The notes: generated by a model from the sequence alone, not told the origin. Positions 44,774-53,478 are shown, counted from the first letter of the stretch. The stretch: 64,000 nt of DNA from RGIG3701 sp031553595 (GCA_031553595.1 JAVBLI010000018.1:1-64000); one strand, 5' to 3'. Program-made: numbers and translations.

Positions 44774-44872
44774 AAAACAGCAGCCGGGAGCGAAGAGACC
44801 GGATGAAATCGCCGGAGTTTTTCCCCATTCGATCCGGTCTCTGCGCTAACGCTCCGCTCCCGGCTGCTGTTT
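44774..44872. repeat. 3'-end inverted-repeat element, copy 8
   Basis: AAAACAGCAGCCGGGAGCG pairs with CGCTCCCGGCTGCTGTTT and the core AGAGACCGGAT pairs with ATCCGGTCTCT. It lies between convergent genes, 88 bp from the SecA stop and 85 bp from the stop of the YHS-domain gene. Confidence 0.9.
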
Positions 44873-44896
44873 CCCCCTCTTCCGCGCCGCGAACAC

Positions 44897-44927
44897 AAAA
44901 AAAGGCAGGCCGCTTTCGCAACCTGCC
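44897..44927 (-). terminator. Rho-independent terminator of the YHS-domain gene
   Basis: On the minus strand GGCAGG (44927-44922) pairs with CCTGCC (44909-44904) around a 12-nt loop and is followed by seven T. It lies 30 bp after the stop of the YHS-domain gene. Confidence 0.85.
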
Positions 44928-44957
44928 GATTCGTCATTCAGACGTCAGGGTTTATCG

Positions 44958-46208
44958 TTAATCCTGCATGAGCCGCTCGGCGTAGAGCGAGTAATCGCGA
45001 AAATCTTTGGCCTGAGCCGAGAACTGGTTCATGGAATCCTCGGAGGCGAACATATACAGCCGGCCTTCATACACAAGGCAGAAGTCCGCCAGGCCCGTGA
45101 CCTGCCGCCCGACCTGCATCTGCACCGGGTCGCACCCGTCCAGCACCGGCGTGTACCGGCGCGGGTCGGCGAGGAACTGCTGCACTTTTTCCTGGCTGGA
45201 GAGCAGATACGTTTTCCCGTGGTACGTCACCTGATAACGCGCGTCGCCTTTCGTCCACTGCTCGGTCTGAAGCAGTGTTACGGGGCAGAAACCTTCCAGG
45301 GCCGTCGGCGCGGCAATCGGGGCGACCGTCGTCGACGTCGGCGTACTGATCGACGCGGGCGTCATCATGCTCGGGTTCGTCTCCATGCCGGGGATCGTCA
45401 CGCCCAGCGGATTCGCTTCGTAGGTGTTGTAGGTCGGGCCCGTGGTTTCCTGGTCAGGCATGGCATCCAGCGAACGATCCATCTCCTGCGGCGACTTCAT
45501 CTCCGGCATCGTCGGCGGATACTTCGGCACCTCAAATTCCGTATCATCGCTGCCCATGTAACCTTTTTGGGGAGCCGGGCCGAGCACGTCTTTGACACGC
45601 ATCTCGGCACCCGCCGGTTTCACACCACCGTCATCATGCGTTTTCGGCGTCTCACTCGAAGCCCCCTCACCAAGCCCTGGGCCAGGCGGGGGGGTAGGAT
45701 CCTGGAACATTTTATTAATGTCAAACTCTCCGGTATCTCCCGTCGTTCCACCAGGACCAGGCCCCTGTTTCGGCCAGTCGGGCACCGATGGCGTCTGAAT
45801 CTTATCCGGCGAAACCAATGTCCCCATACCATTGTTGTCATCCGTATCCAGCGGAATCATCGGCAGGCCCGTCAGGGTTCCCTCGGCGTGGCGTGCCGCG
45901 GGGGTGATGGGGGTGGCGCCGACCGCTTCGGGGAAATACTGATCCATGCGGGTCTGGGTGGGCCATCGCCGCCATGTGCCCTCATAATAGCCGTGATCGC
46001 GGGCGTTGGGCGTGCAGACCATTCCCCCCACCGCCGGAGGAAGCTCGCACCGTCCGATCGGTATCTGGCCTTTCTTCTCGCTGGAGACGATCATGGGCGT
46101 CTGGCGTGAAGGCGGCGACCCCGCCAGCAACACACCCGCCGTGATCGACGTTCCCAGAAGAACGCCGCCGATCGTACGCTGAAGAATCCGACGATGTTTC
46201 TTGTTCAT
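44958..46208 (-). CDS. Exported proline-rich protein with C-terminal YHS-like domain
   Basis: The 416-residue protein has a signal or anchor segment (IGGVLLGTSITAGVLLAGS) after a basic start. A long Pro/Gly/Thr-rich region of low complexity extends to about residue 310. A YHS-like domain follows (GFCPVTLLQ ... YQVTYHGKTYLLSSQEKVQQFLADPRRYTPVLDGCDPV), with a second shorter copy-like region (DFCLVYEGRLYMFASEDSMNQF). YHS domains are small metal- or haem-associated modules. ATG 46208 is chosen over TTG 46226 because GAGGAG lies about 10 bp upstream. It follows the polysaccharide export gene by about 105 bp, in a gap holding a GGCCC/GGGCC hairpin (46273-46301). Confidence 0.75.
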   Translation of the reverse strand: MNKKHRRILQRTIGGVLLGTSITAGVLLAGSPPSRQTPMIVSSEKKGQIPIGRCELPPAVGGMVCTPNARDHGYYEGTWRRWPTQTRMDQYFPEAVGATPITPAARHAEGTLTGLPMIPLDTDDNNGMGTLVSPDKIQTPSVPDWPKQGPGPGGTTGDTGEFDINKMFQDPTPPPGPGLGEGASSETPKTHDDGGVKPAGAEMRVKDVLGPAPQKGYMGSDDTEFEVPKYPPTMPEMKSPQEMDRSLDAMPDQETTGPTYNTYEANPLGVTIPGMETNPSMMTPASISTPTSTTVAPIAAPTALEGFCPVTLLQTEQWTKGDARYQVTYHGKTYLLSSQEKVQQFLADPRRYTPVLDGCDPVQMQVGRQVTGLADFCLVYEGRLYMFASEDSMNQFSAQAKDFRDYSLYAERLMQD

Positions 46209-46313
46209 TTCTAATATACTCCTCAAGCAAATCCCGAAAAAGGTGTGAAGGTGCGGTGATGGGGTAGTGGGAGGCCCTCGGCGTGCTGAATGCCTCGGGC
46301 CCGGTGTCGCAGA

Positions 46314-47375
46314 CTAGTAGCCGCCGCTGTACGGCGAGTCGATATTCCTGAAGTTGCGGATGGTCGAGGCACCGAAGGAGGCTGCTCCGGCAATGCGTTC
46401 GAACGGACTGAGAATCCGGTTCAGCCAGTTGGTGGTCGTCAGGAAATTGTCCTGGGCGATGACCAGCCGGTCGTTGGGCAGCAACTGATAATTGGTCGCG
46501 GTACACGCCCCGGTGGAAATGGCCTTCCAGTCGACGGGCAGCTTCTGCTCGCAGGCGAACGTACCCGGCGCGGGACGGGAAATCCAGATTTTTCCACTGG
46601 AAACCTGGGGAATGCCGCCGACGTTGGCGATCGCGTCCAGGACGGTTTCGTTGCCCGTAATGGGCATCTTGCGGATGCTGTCGCCGTTAGCGGCCCCCTG
46701 CGTCACGATGTAATAGCTCTTGCTGTTATATGCCACGACGTCGATGGCCACGGACGGCGAGTTGAGATAATTCGAGAGGTGTTTCTCCAGAGCCAACTTC
46801 GCTTCCATGAGACACATGCCCGCGACGTGAACGCTGCCGTAATGGCGGAGGTTGACGCATCCGTCGACGCCGACCTGGTACTGGCCGCTGATGGGCTGCA
46901 TGCCTGACATCTGCGCCAGACGCACCGAAACTTCCGGCATCCGCAGCACGTTCGACAAGTGCTGGATGATCGCCAGCCGCGCTTCCTCCAGCGTCATGCC
47001 TTCCACCCGCAGGGCGCCATACGCCGGGCCGATGTCGATCGTGCCCTCCGCGGAAATAATGAAAAAGTCGTTGATCGGCTGGTCGTACAGCGCTCCGATC
47101 ACATCCACCCGCAACACGTCGAGCGTTCCGAGATGATACGGCGGTTTGGGCACCATCTTCATCACCTCGATCACCACTACGTCCGGCGGCGCAAGACGAT
47201 AAGCCGGCAGTGAGATCATGCTCTGCTCACGGGCAGGCTCAATCTCCGGCGCTATCGGCTGTCCCAAGGGGTCGTCGTAATTGTCAAACGGTCGGCATCC
47301 CGCCAGCATCACGACCCATGCCAGCACGAATAGCAGACTCATACGAAACGACTTGTTTATCTGAAAATTTGACAT
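46314..47375 (-). CDS. Polysaccharide biosynthesis/export lipoprotein (Wza-like)
   Basis: The 353-residue protein has a lipoprotein signal (VMLAGC, Cys about 27). It then has the Poly_export domain start (YRLAPPDVVVIEV ... DFFIISAEGTIDIGPAYGALRVEGMTLEEA), SLBB-like regions (YYIVTQGAANGDSIRKMPITGNETVLDAIANVGGI) and a C-terminal DRLVIAQDNF segment. Wza-type proteins form the outer-membrane channel for capsule or exopolysaccharide. No glycosyltransferases are adjacent. It precedes the YHS-domain gene on the same strand. Confidence 0.88.
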   Translation of the reverse strand: MSNFQINKSFRMSLLFVLAWVVMLAGCRPFDNYDDPLGQPIAPEIEPAREQSMISLPAYRLAPPDVVVIEVMKMVPKPPYHLGTLDVLRVDVIGALYDQPINDFFIISAEGTIDIGPAYGALRVEGMTLEEARLAIIQHLSNVLRMPEVSVRLAQMSGMQPISGQYQVGVDGCVNLRHYGSVHVAGMCLMEAKLALEKHLSNYLNSPSVAIDVVAYNSKSYYIVTQGAANGDSIRKMPITGNETVLDAIANVGGIPQVSSGKIWISRPAPGTFACEQKLPVDWKAISTGACTATNYQLLPNDRLVIAQDNFLTTTNWLNRILSPFERIAGAASFGASTIRNFRNIDSPYSGGY

Positions 47376-47732
47376 AACAAAACCCTATCGTCCACTTATG
47401 GTGTTCTTTGAAAGCTCGAATTTAACCTAAATTGTCCAGTTTCACGCAAATCCCGTCCATGGAATGCAACATAAAACCGCTATAATCGGCTTTACTGATA
47501 TAATCGGCAAATCTTACCGTGATTCTTGCGTCCGGTTTGAGGATATTTGTAAAAAAGTTGGAAAAAAGCGGAATTGTGGCTTGGGGTTTGTGGATGGGGG
47601 ATGGGCGCAAGCGTAGCGCAAAATCATTTCGCATTTCGCATTAAGGGTCAGGCATTCCCTTGCGGGAGCGGCAAAATGCGGTATAATGGGTATATAATCT
47701 GATTTTATGTTCCGATTTTCAATTATATTGCC
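47376..47732. other. Divergent intergenic region between Wza-like and ThiH-like genes
   Basis: This 357-bp gap contains a direct repeat TATAATCGGC at 47481-47490 and 47499-47508 (18-bp period). A short palindrome GCGCAAGCGTAGCGC lies at about 47605-47619 and a heptamer repeat CATTTCG CATTTCG CATT at 47625-47642. The promoter of the ThiH-like gene follows. Nothing protein-coding is apparent. Confidence 0.6.
47660..47698 (+). promoter_or_regulatory. Promoter region of the ThiH-like gene
   Basis: TTGCGG (47660-47665) and TATAAT (47682-47687) are 16 bp apart. A second TATAAT follows at 47693-47698. The leader to ATG 47733 is only about 35-40 nt. Confidence 0.6.
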
Positions 47733-48782
47733 ATGCATACCCCTGTTCAAAAATGGACCGCCCCCGATTACCTCCGGGACGATTTCCCGCTGCCGGACCT
47801 TGTGGCGGAGGCCTCCCGGGTGACGGCGGAGCACTTTTCGGCTTTCGATGAAAAAATCGGGGCTTCGCGCCGCCGAATCCGACTTTTCGCGCCGCTTTAC
47901 GTGGCGAATATCTGTGTGAATCACTGCAGGTACTGCGGATTTCAGCACGATAACAGCATCCCCCGCGTTCATCTGACGCACAAGGAAGTTTCGCGCGAGT
48001 TGGACATCCTCCAGCGCCGTGGTTTTCGGAATATTTTGATCGTGGCGGGCGAAAATCCACAGAAATGCACACCGGAGTATTTTGCGCAAATTTCGGAAGA
48101 AATGGTGCGTCGCGGGTTGAGCCCGTCCGTGGAGATCGCGCCCCAGACGGTGGAGGGGTACCGGGTGCTGGCGGAGGCCGGCTGCCGGGCGATTACGCTT
48201 TTTCAGGAGACGTATGACCCGGAACTTTATAAAACGTACCACCCGCGCGGGCCAAAAGCGTCTTTTTCGTGGCGGCATGGGACGTATGAACGGGCATGGG
48301 AGGCTGGATTCAACTTTTTCGGTTTCGGATTTCTTCTCGGCCTAGCCCCCCCGCGTGAGGAGCTGATGTGGATGGTCGCGCAAGCGAAAAACCTCACGGA
48401 ACGCTTCCCGCTGACAGGGATTTCGTTCAGTCTGCCGCGCATCCGAGTGGCACCGCTGGGCTTTCAGCCGCCGTTTCCGGTTTCCGATGAATTATTCATC
48501 CGTTTTTACTGTGCCCTCCGCCTGCTTTTCCCGCATGCCGAACTCGTGCTCTCCACGCGCGAGACGGAGGAGATGCGGAATACGCTTTACCGTTCCTGTA
48601 TTACGTACACTAGTGCCGGCTCCCAGACCGCGCCAGGTGGGTATTATGCGGAAGAAACGGGCGAGTTTTCCGGGGAGCAATTTCCGATTACAGATAATCG
48701 CACGGCGCCAGAAGTGGCCCAGTGGCTGGAAAAGCAGGGAATTTGGGCAGATTATGAAGCGGCTGCGCCGGTGAACGAGTGA
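47733..48782 (+). CDS. thiH: Radical SAM 2-iminoacetate synthase-like protein (ThiH family)
   Basis: ThiH cleaves tyrosine with a 5'-deoxyadenosyl radical to give dehydroglycine for the thiamine thiazole ring. The 349-residue protein has the radical-SAM cluster motif CVNHCRYCGF (Cys 61, 65, 68) preceded by LFAPLYVANI, typical of ThiH/HydG. A BATS-type C-terminal region follows (YTSAGSQTAPGGYYAE). ThiH is favoured because HydG has extra C-terminal cysteines and no hydrogenase maturation genes are present. No other thiamine genes are adjacent, so the specific assignment is moderate. Confidence 0.8.
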   Translation: MHTPVQKWTAPDYLRDDFPLPDLVAEASRVTAEHFSAFDEKIGASRRRIRLFAPLYVANICVNHCRYCGFQHDNSIPRVHLTHKEVSRELDILQRRGFRNILIVAGENPQKCTPEYFAQISEEMVRRGLSPSVEIAPQTVEGYRVLAEAGCRAITLFQETYDPELYKTYHPRGPKASFSWRHGTYERAWEAGFNFFGFGFLLGLAPPREELMWMVAQAKNLTERFPLTGISFSLPRIRVAPLGFQPPFPVSDELFIRFYCALRLLFPHAELVLSTRETEEMRNTLYRSCITYTSAGSQTAPGGYYAEETGEFSGEQFPITDNRTAPEVAQWLEKQGIWADYEAAAPVNE

Positions 48783-48876
48783 CTGGCGCCAGGTTGCGTC
48801 CCTCCTTTATTCCTTCCTCAAGCTGCGCTGCACTCCCCGCGCGGCCCATTTATTCTTTCATTTCTCACTTTTTCTC

Positions 48877-48905
48877 TGGAAAAGAGGCGCCGGGCACGAT
48901 ATAAT
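48877..48905 (+). promoter_or_regulatory. Promoter of the toroid protein gene
   Basis: TGGAAA (48877-48882) and a perfect TATAAT (48900-48905) are separated by 17 bp, about 44 bp before ATG 48949. Confidence 0.6.
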
Positions 48906-48948
48906 ATTAAGTGGTGAAAACGGTAACCCCAAATCGTGTGTGCGTCTC

Positions 48949-50718
48949 ATGGCGGAAGAATTAAAATTCGAAAATCTTTTTGCGCCTGAAGAAAATACAG
49001 AAATGGGGGAAGGTGCGCAAAACTCCGAAAATTTGCCGAAAAAAAAACGACGAAAACCGCGTCTTGAGCTGCCGGAAATCGTGGTGGATCCGCTGGATGA
49101 GCGGGAGTACGCCCCGAATCCGTTTCCGTTTCTGGTGGGTTTCGTGTGCAGCCTGATGGTCCACGTGTGCCTCTTTCTTATTCTAGCCATATTAACGCTG
49201 GAGTACAAGAAAAGTCCGTTCCGCGGCCTGGCGGTGGACGGCGGGTTTACGGAGGAGGCTTATGTCGAGGATGATCCGGATGAAGGGGAGACGGGCGCGC
49301 TGAATATCCCGCCGGTGGACGCGGATGCACCGCCGGTGAAGGAGCCGCTCAGTGGGGAAGATGAAATTCAGGAGGACGCGCTGACGGACGAGCAGCGGCA
49401 GGATCCGCTTCTGGTGCCGGTGCTGCCAGACACGGACATGGATCCGCCCGAGGATCCCGGCGAGGATTTTCCGCAGTCGGGTGACGGCCGGAATCCGGCG
49501 GGCAATCAGGGTGCGACCACGGAGGATGTAGAGGGGGCGGCCAGTCCGCGTGTCACTTCCGATTCCATGCAGCCAGGCTCGGAGGCGGAGTCGAAAATCC
49601 CGAAATTCCCCACTTCCGGAGAGCTGATCGGCCGGACGGATCCGGAAAAACGCGGCGAGCTGCTGAAAGACGGCGGGACGCCGGACAGTGAGCTGGCGGT
49701 GCTACGCGGCCTGCGGTGGCTGGAGGCCCATCAGCAAATCGACCGAGAGCAGAAAAACTGGGGTTCCTGGAATTTCGACATGCGTCAGTGCCCCGGCTGT
49801 GGCGGGAAGTGCGGGAATTCGGGCGAGGAAACGTCGACCACCGCCGCCACGTCCCTGGCGCTTTTAGCCATGCTCGGTTATGGAAACACACGTGAACAGG
49901 GCGAGTTTCAGTCGGCCGTCCGCCGGGGAGTTTATTATCTTAGTACGCGAGCCACCACCCGAAAGGGCGTGCCGGGATACGACTTCCGGGCCGGCGGCGA
50001 CATGTACACGCAAGCGCTGTGCAGTCTGGCCCTGTGTGAGGCATACAGCATGGAGCGGAAAAAAGACCCGATTCTGGAAGACCTGGCGCGCGGCTCAATC
50101 CAGTGGCTGCTGTGGGCCCAGAATAAAGAGGGCGGCGGATGGCGCTACATGCCGCACCAGCCGGGAGACGTGACCGTCACCACGTGGGTGCTGATGGCCC
50201 TGAAGAGCGGCAAGATGGCCGGTTTCGACATTCCTTCGCCGACCATGATCGGACTCGAACGTTTCCTGAAATCCGTGGCCCATGAAGACGGCGCGCTGTT
50301 TTCGTACCTCCCGGACGATGAACCCATTCGCTCCACCACGGCCGTCGGCCTTTTCGCGAAAATGTTTACCGGCACGCCGCGCGAAGCGAAGTTCCTAGAT
50401 AAAGGCACGGCCCAGTTAACTGAGTGGGGATATTCCCCGACGGATCTTTATTATAATTATTACGCCTCCATGGTCTTACGGCATTACGGCGGTCATCGCT
50501 GGCAGCAGTGGAACGCCGCCACACGCGATTTTCTCATCGCCACGCAGGAATACCGTGGGCACGAATCCGGAAGCTGGTATTTCAAAGAACCCGACAAAAC
50601 ACATAACCAGAAAGGCGGCCGGCTTTACACCACCGTCATGGCCATCATGACCCTGGAAGTCTATTACCGCTACATGCCAATTTACCAGGACGAAACCGTC
50701 CAGCGGAAGATGCTTTAA
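48949..50718 (+). CDS. Membrane-anchored protein with squalene-cyclase/prenyltransferase-type toroid
   Basis: The 589-residue protein has a charged cytoplasmic N-terminus (PKKKRRKPR) and one transmembrane helix at about residues 60-82. A very acidic Pro-rich linker extends to about residue 215. An alpha/alpha toroid of the terpenoid cyclase type follows (LRGLRWLEAHQQ, ATSLALLAMLGYG, QWLLWAQNKEGGGWRYMP, MALKSGKMAGFDIP, SWYFKEP). An unusual CPGCGGKCG cluster interrupts the first repeat. The DXDD motif of squalene-hopene cyclase is not seen, so catalysis on squalene is doubtful. Similar proteins are common in planctomycetes with unknown function. The stop codon TAA overlaps the first base pairs of inverted-repeat copy 9. 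Confidence 0.75.
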   Translation: MAEELKFENLFAPEENTEMGEGAQNSENLPKKKRRKPRLELPEIVVDPLDEREYAPNPFPFLVGFVCSLMVHVCLFLILAILTLEYKKSPFRGLAVDGGFTEEAYVEDDPDEGETGALNIPPVDADAPPVKEPLSGEDEIQEDALTDEQRQDPLLVPVLPDTDMDPPEDPGEDFPQSGDGRNPAGNQGATTEDVEGAASPRVTSDSMQPGSEAESKIPKFPTSGELIGRTDPEKRGELLKDGGTPDSELAVLRGLRWLEAHQQIDREQKNWGSWNFDMRQCPGCGGKCGNSGEETSTTAATSLALLAMLGYGNTREQGEFQSAVRRGVYYLSTRATTRKGVPGYDFRAGGDMYTQALCSLALCEAYSMERKKDPILEDLARGSIQWLLWAQNKEGGGWRYMPHQPGDVTVTTWVLMALKSGKMAGFDIPSPTMIGLERFLKSVAHEDGALFSYLPDDEPIRSTTAVGLFAKMFTGTPREAKFLDKGTAQLTEWGYSPTDLYYNYYASMVLRHYGGHRWQQWNAATRDFLIATQEYRGHESGSWYFKEPDKTHNQKGGRLYTTVMAIMTLEVYYRYMPIYQDETVQRKML

Positions 50719-50835
50719 AACAGCAGCCGGGAATGAAGCGCAGCGGAATGACCGGATAAGCACCGCCAAGCGTTTTCCCACTTCGATCCGGTCATTCCGT
50801 TTCGCTACGCTGCACTTCATTCCCGGCTACTGTTC
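50717..50835. repeat. 3'-end inverted-repeat element, copy 9
   Basis: AACAGCAGCCGGGAATGAAG pairs with CTTCATTCCCGGCTACTGTT with one mismatch, and GCGGAATGACCGGAT pairs with ATCCGGTCATTCCGT. The left end overlaps the TAA of the toroid gene. The right end is 27 bp from the stop of fliQ, so it lies between convergent genes. Confidence 0.92.
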
Positions 50836-50862
50836 TTGCGCCAGCCCAAATAAAAAGATGCG

Positions 50863-51129
50863 TCACAGCCGTCCCGGGATGCCGGCGATGAGCGTCTGCA
50901 TGTATTCCATCATCGTCGTCAGCATGGAAGGCAGCAGCAGGCTCAGCACCAGCAGCACGATAATGATTTTGGGCACCAGGGCCAGCGTCTGCTCCTGAAT
51001 CTGCGTCATGGCCTGCAAGAGTCCTATGATCAGCCCCACGGCCAGACACGCCAGCAACACGGGCAGCCCCAGCCGCAGCGCGAGGAAAATGGCTTCACGC
51101 CCGAGATCGGAAATTGCAGTGACATCCAT
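50863..51129 (-). CDS. fliQ: Flagellar export apparatus protein FliQ
   Basis: The 88-residue protein has the FliQ length and two transmembrane helices (AIFLALRLGLPVLLACLAVGLI and IIIVLLVLSLLLP) linked by LLQAMTQIQEQTLALVPK, a family signature. It is part of the FliPQR export gate of the flagellar type III system. GGAGG lies 8 bp upstream of the ATG. It starts 4 bp after the fliP stop. fliR, which usually follows, is absent; a convergent unrelated gene lies downstream instead. Confidence 0.93.
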   Translation of the reverse strand: MDVTAISDLGREAIFLALRLGLPVLLACLAVGLIIGLLQAMTQIQEQTLALVPKIIIVLLVLSLLLPSMLTTMMEYMQTLIAGIPGRL

Positions 51130-51133
51130 GATT

Positions 51134-52141
51134 TTACCCTCCGAAGCTCCGCAGCAGCATTTCCACCACCAGCCGCCAACCATCGGCCATCACGAAAACC
51201 AGCAGTTTCAGCGGCAGCGAAATCATCAGTGGCGGCAGCATGTACATCCCCATGGAAACCAGCACCGCGGAGACCAGCAGGTCGATCACCAGCATGGGCA
51301 GCAGCAGTTGCACGCCGATCAAAAACGCGGTTTTCAGTTCGCTGAGCATGAAGGCCGGCACGAGGACTTCCAGCGGGATATCTTCCTGCGTGGAGCGTTC
51401 CATGTCCGCTTCTTTCGGCGGCGAGGCGGAGTAACTCCAGAAAAGCCGGATGTCGTCCGTGTTTTTCGTCAGCACAATCTGCTTATACATGAACCCCCGC
51501 AGCGGCTGCACACCCCGGTCCCACGCGGCTTTCCCCGAAATCTGCTGATTCTGATACGGCTCCAGGGCCGTAGTGTAAATTTCCTTGCCCACGGGGTACA
51601 TGATGAAGAAGGTCATGAAGAGAGCCAGGGCCGTGATGACCTGCGTGGACGGCAGCCCCTGCGCCGCCAGCCCCTGACGTAAAATGCCCAGTACCACCAC
51701 GATCCGCACAAAACACGTGGCCATCAGCAAAATCGCCGGCGCCAGGCTCAGCACCGCCAGCAGCAGGATCAGTGGAACCGCCGTCCCCACATTCTCGGAC
51801 GCTCCAGGCGAAAGCGTTTTCCACAAATTCCCGGCCTGCGTTTCCAGCGGACTTTCCGTTTTTTCAGGCAGCGTCTCCGCACGGGGCGCAAGCAGGGGCA
51901 GCGCCGCCGCTTCTTCATCCAGTGCCGTGAGAAACTGACGCTCCGCCGGTTTCGCGTCGCCAGTCACACCCGGTGCTTTCACCGTGACGTTTGTGTCCGC
52001 AGACGGCGGCGCATCAAACGTAATCACCCGGGGCACCACCCGCGCTCCGCTCTGCTGGGCCATACTTTCCGCGGCGAAAAAAATACTTCCCGCGCAAAGA
52101 AACCAGGCGAAAACGTGAATCTGGGTAAAGCGTGCGTTCAT
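51134..52141 (-). CDS. fliP: Flagellar export apparatus protein FliP
   Basis: The 335-residue protein has a signal peptide (MNARFTQIHVFAWFLCAGSIF) and an N-terminal extension of about 110 residues rich in Pro, Ala and Glu. The conserved FliP core follows: PLILLLAVLSLAPAILLMATCF, RIVVVLGILRQGLAAQGLPS, then VLVPAFMLSELKTAFLIG and MYMLPPLMISLPLKLLVFVMADGW. It forms the export gate with FliQ and FliR. E. coli FliP has 245 residues, so the periplasmic extension is unusual. ATG 52141 is used; upstream in-frame sequence is inverted-repeat DNA. Confidence 0.93.
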   Translation of the reverse strand: MNARFTQIHVFAWFLCAGSIFFAAESMAQQSGARVVPRVITFDAPPSADTNVTVKAPGVTGDAKPAERQFLTALDEEAAALPLLAPRAETLPEKTESPLETQAGNLWKTLSPGASENVGTAVPLILLLAVLSLAPAILLMATCFVRIVVVLGILRQGLAAQGLPSTQVITALALFMTFFIMYPVGKEIYTTALEPYQNQQISGKAAWDRGVQPLRGFMYKQIVLTKNTDDIRLFWSYSASPPKEADMERSTQEDIPLEVLVPAFMLSELKTAFLIGVQLLLPMLVIDLLVSAVLVSMGMYMLPPLMISLPLKLLVFVMADGWRLVVEMLLRSFGG

Positions 52142-52177
52142 CCGTGAACCATTCAATTTTTTGTGATCTTTTGCGTT

Positions 52178-52283
52178 TAAAACAGCAGCCGGGAATGAAA
52201 CGCAGCGCAATGACCGGATAACACCGCCTGACATTTCTCCACTTCAAATCCGGTCACTGCGCTTCGTTCCCGGCTGCTGTTTC
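52178..52283. repeat. 3'-end inverted-repeat element, copy 10 (inside the flagellar operon)
   Basis: AAAACAGCAGCCGGGAA pairs with TTCCCGGCTGCTGTTT and the core CAATGACCGGAT pairs with ATCCGGTCACTG with one mismatch. It lies 22 bp downstream of the fliO stop and 36 bp upstream of the fliP start, within a likely operon, so it may alter relative expression or mRNA stability of the two halves. Confidence 0.92.
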
Positions 52284-52305
52284 TTGCGTTATGCATTTCG
52301 GCGTC

Positions 52306-53049
52306 TTACCCGTTTTTATGGCGTGAAACCACCTGCTGATAAATTTCGTCGAAAGACATCCGGGCTTTCGGATCCCCGGAAGCACCGGAGACGCCACCGC
52401 CGGTGGGCGCGCCGGACTGCGAGGCAGACGAATTTTGCGGCGAGGAAGGATGCTGCGCCGCGGGCGTGTTCTGCGTAAACATATTCCGCGTCACGAGTTC
52501 ACCCCGGCACGTACGCGTGAGAAATTCCACCTCCACAGGATCCGTGATTTCGCCGATCCGCTCCACACCCAGCGAGGAAATCGCCACCAGGAACAGCTTA
52601 TTTCCGCAGCGGAACATGTACACCTGCTGATGAAACCCCAGCGTGCCCTTCCCGAGCACCTCGAAAATTTCGCGGGACATGGCCCGTGGACAGTCGGGCC
52701 GCATGCGCTTCATGAGGAACATCAGGACAAACAAAAAACCAGTCACCACGGCGACGGTCGCCAGCAGACGTTTCCAGTCTTCGGGCAAGACGCTTTTATT
52801 TTTGTCGCCATCCACGCTTTCTTCATTTTTCGCAGCCGCCGCGGAACCGGCAGCGCCAGGCTCACCTGTGGGAGCGATTTCCAGATTCGCGCCGGGAATC
52901 ACCGCCGGGGCGGACGCGTCCGGCTTTGGCGAAGGCCGTTCCACATAATCCGGCATAAACTCCTGCGCGGCACCGACAGACGCCCACAGCATCACACCGG
53001 CGATGAGCGAGAAAAGACGTGCGTTAAAAATGAGACCGTTTTTTTTCAT
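52306..53049 (-). CDS. fliO: Flagellar biosynthesis protein FliO-like
   Basis: The 247-residue protein has a signal peptide, a Pro/Ala-rich periplasmic stretch, and one transmembrane helix near residues 95-115 (LLATVAVVTGFLFVLMFLM). A cytoplasmic FliO-type domain follows (EVLGKGTLGFHQQVYMFRCGNKLFLVAIS). FliO helps assemble FliP. The C-terminal tail is Ser/Gln/Pro-rich. The position between fliN and fliP supports the assignment; the sequence alone would be moderate, as FliO is poorly conserved. Confidence 0.82.
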   Translation of the reverse strand: MKKNGLIFNARLFSLIAGVMLWASVGAAQEFMPDYVERPSPKPDASAPAVIPGANLEIAPTGEPGAAGSAAAAKNEESVDGDKNKSVLPEDWKRLLATVAVVTGFLFVLMFLMKRMRPDCPRAMSREIFEVLGKGTLGFHQQVYMFRCGNKLFLVAISSLGVERIGEITDPVEVEFLTRTCRGELVTRNMFTQNTPAAQHPSSPQNSSASQSGAPTGGGVSGASGDPKARMSFDEIYQQVVSRHKNG

Positions 53050-53061
53050 GGCATTACCGGT

Positions 53062-53457
53062 TCATACAAATTCCGTCAGGCGAACACTGAAATTTCCGTC
53101 CACGACCATTAACTCGCCGCGCGCGATGATTCGGCCATTCACCAGCACATCCACCGGCTCACCGACATACCGATCCAGCACCACCACCGACCCGCGCCGC
53201 AGCCGGGCCACGTCTTCCAGGTACATGCTCGTGCGTCCCAGCTCCACACTCACCTCGAGCTGCACATCCCCGAGGACGCCCAGCTGCCGACGAAAAAGCT
53301 CCGAAACCGCCTCGCGCGTCGTGGGAGGCCCGCCGTCCGCGTGCGTCTCCGCGGATGCATGCGCAGCGCCGGCACCGGTGCCGTCCGCTTCCGGAAGTTC
53401 CGGCAGCAGCGACTCCACTTTATCCAGCAGCTGTTCGATTGAAACGGAATGGTTCAT
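53062..53457 (-). CDS. fliN: Flagellar motor switch protein FliN
   Basis: The 131-residue protein ends in the SpoA (FliN/FliM C-terminal) domain. QLGVLGDVQLEVSVELGRTSMYLEDVARLRRGSVVVLDR and DVLVNGRIIARGELMVVDGNFSVRLTE are hallmark strands (written as separate segments of one domain). The N-terminal 50 residues are variable. FliN is part of the C-ring that sets rotation direction and docks export substrates. CGGAG precedes the ATG by 7 bp. The start lies 21 bp after the diadenylate cyclase stop. Confidence 0.92.
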   Translation of the reverse strand: MNHSVSIEQLLDKVESLLPELPEADGTGAGAAHASAETHADGGPPTTREAVSELFRRQLGVLGDVQLEVSVELGRTSMYLEDVARLRRGSVVVLDRYVGEPVDVLVNGRIIARGELMVVDGNFSVRLTEFV

Positions 53458-53478
53458 TACATGCTCCGCGTCTGCCCT

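Noticed and set aside
48949..50718. Squalene-hopene cyclase
   Set aside because: The protein is membrane-anchored by an N-terminal helix with a long linker and lacks a visible DXDD motif.
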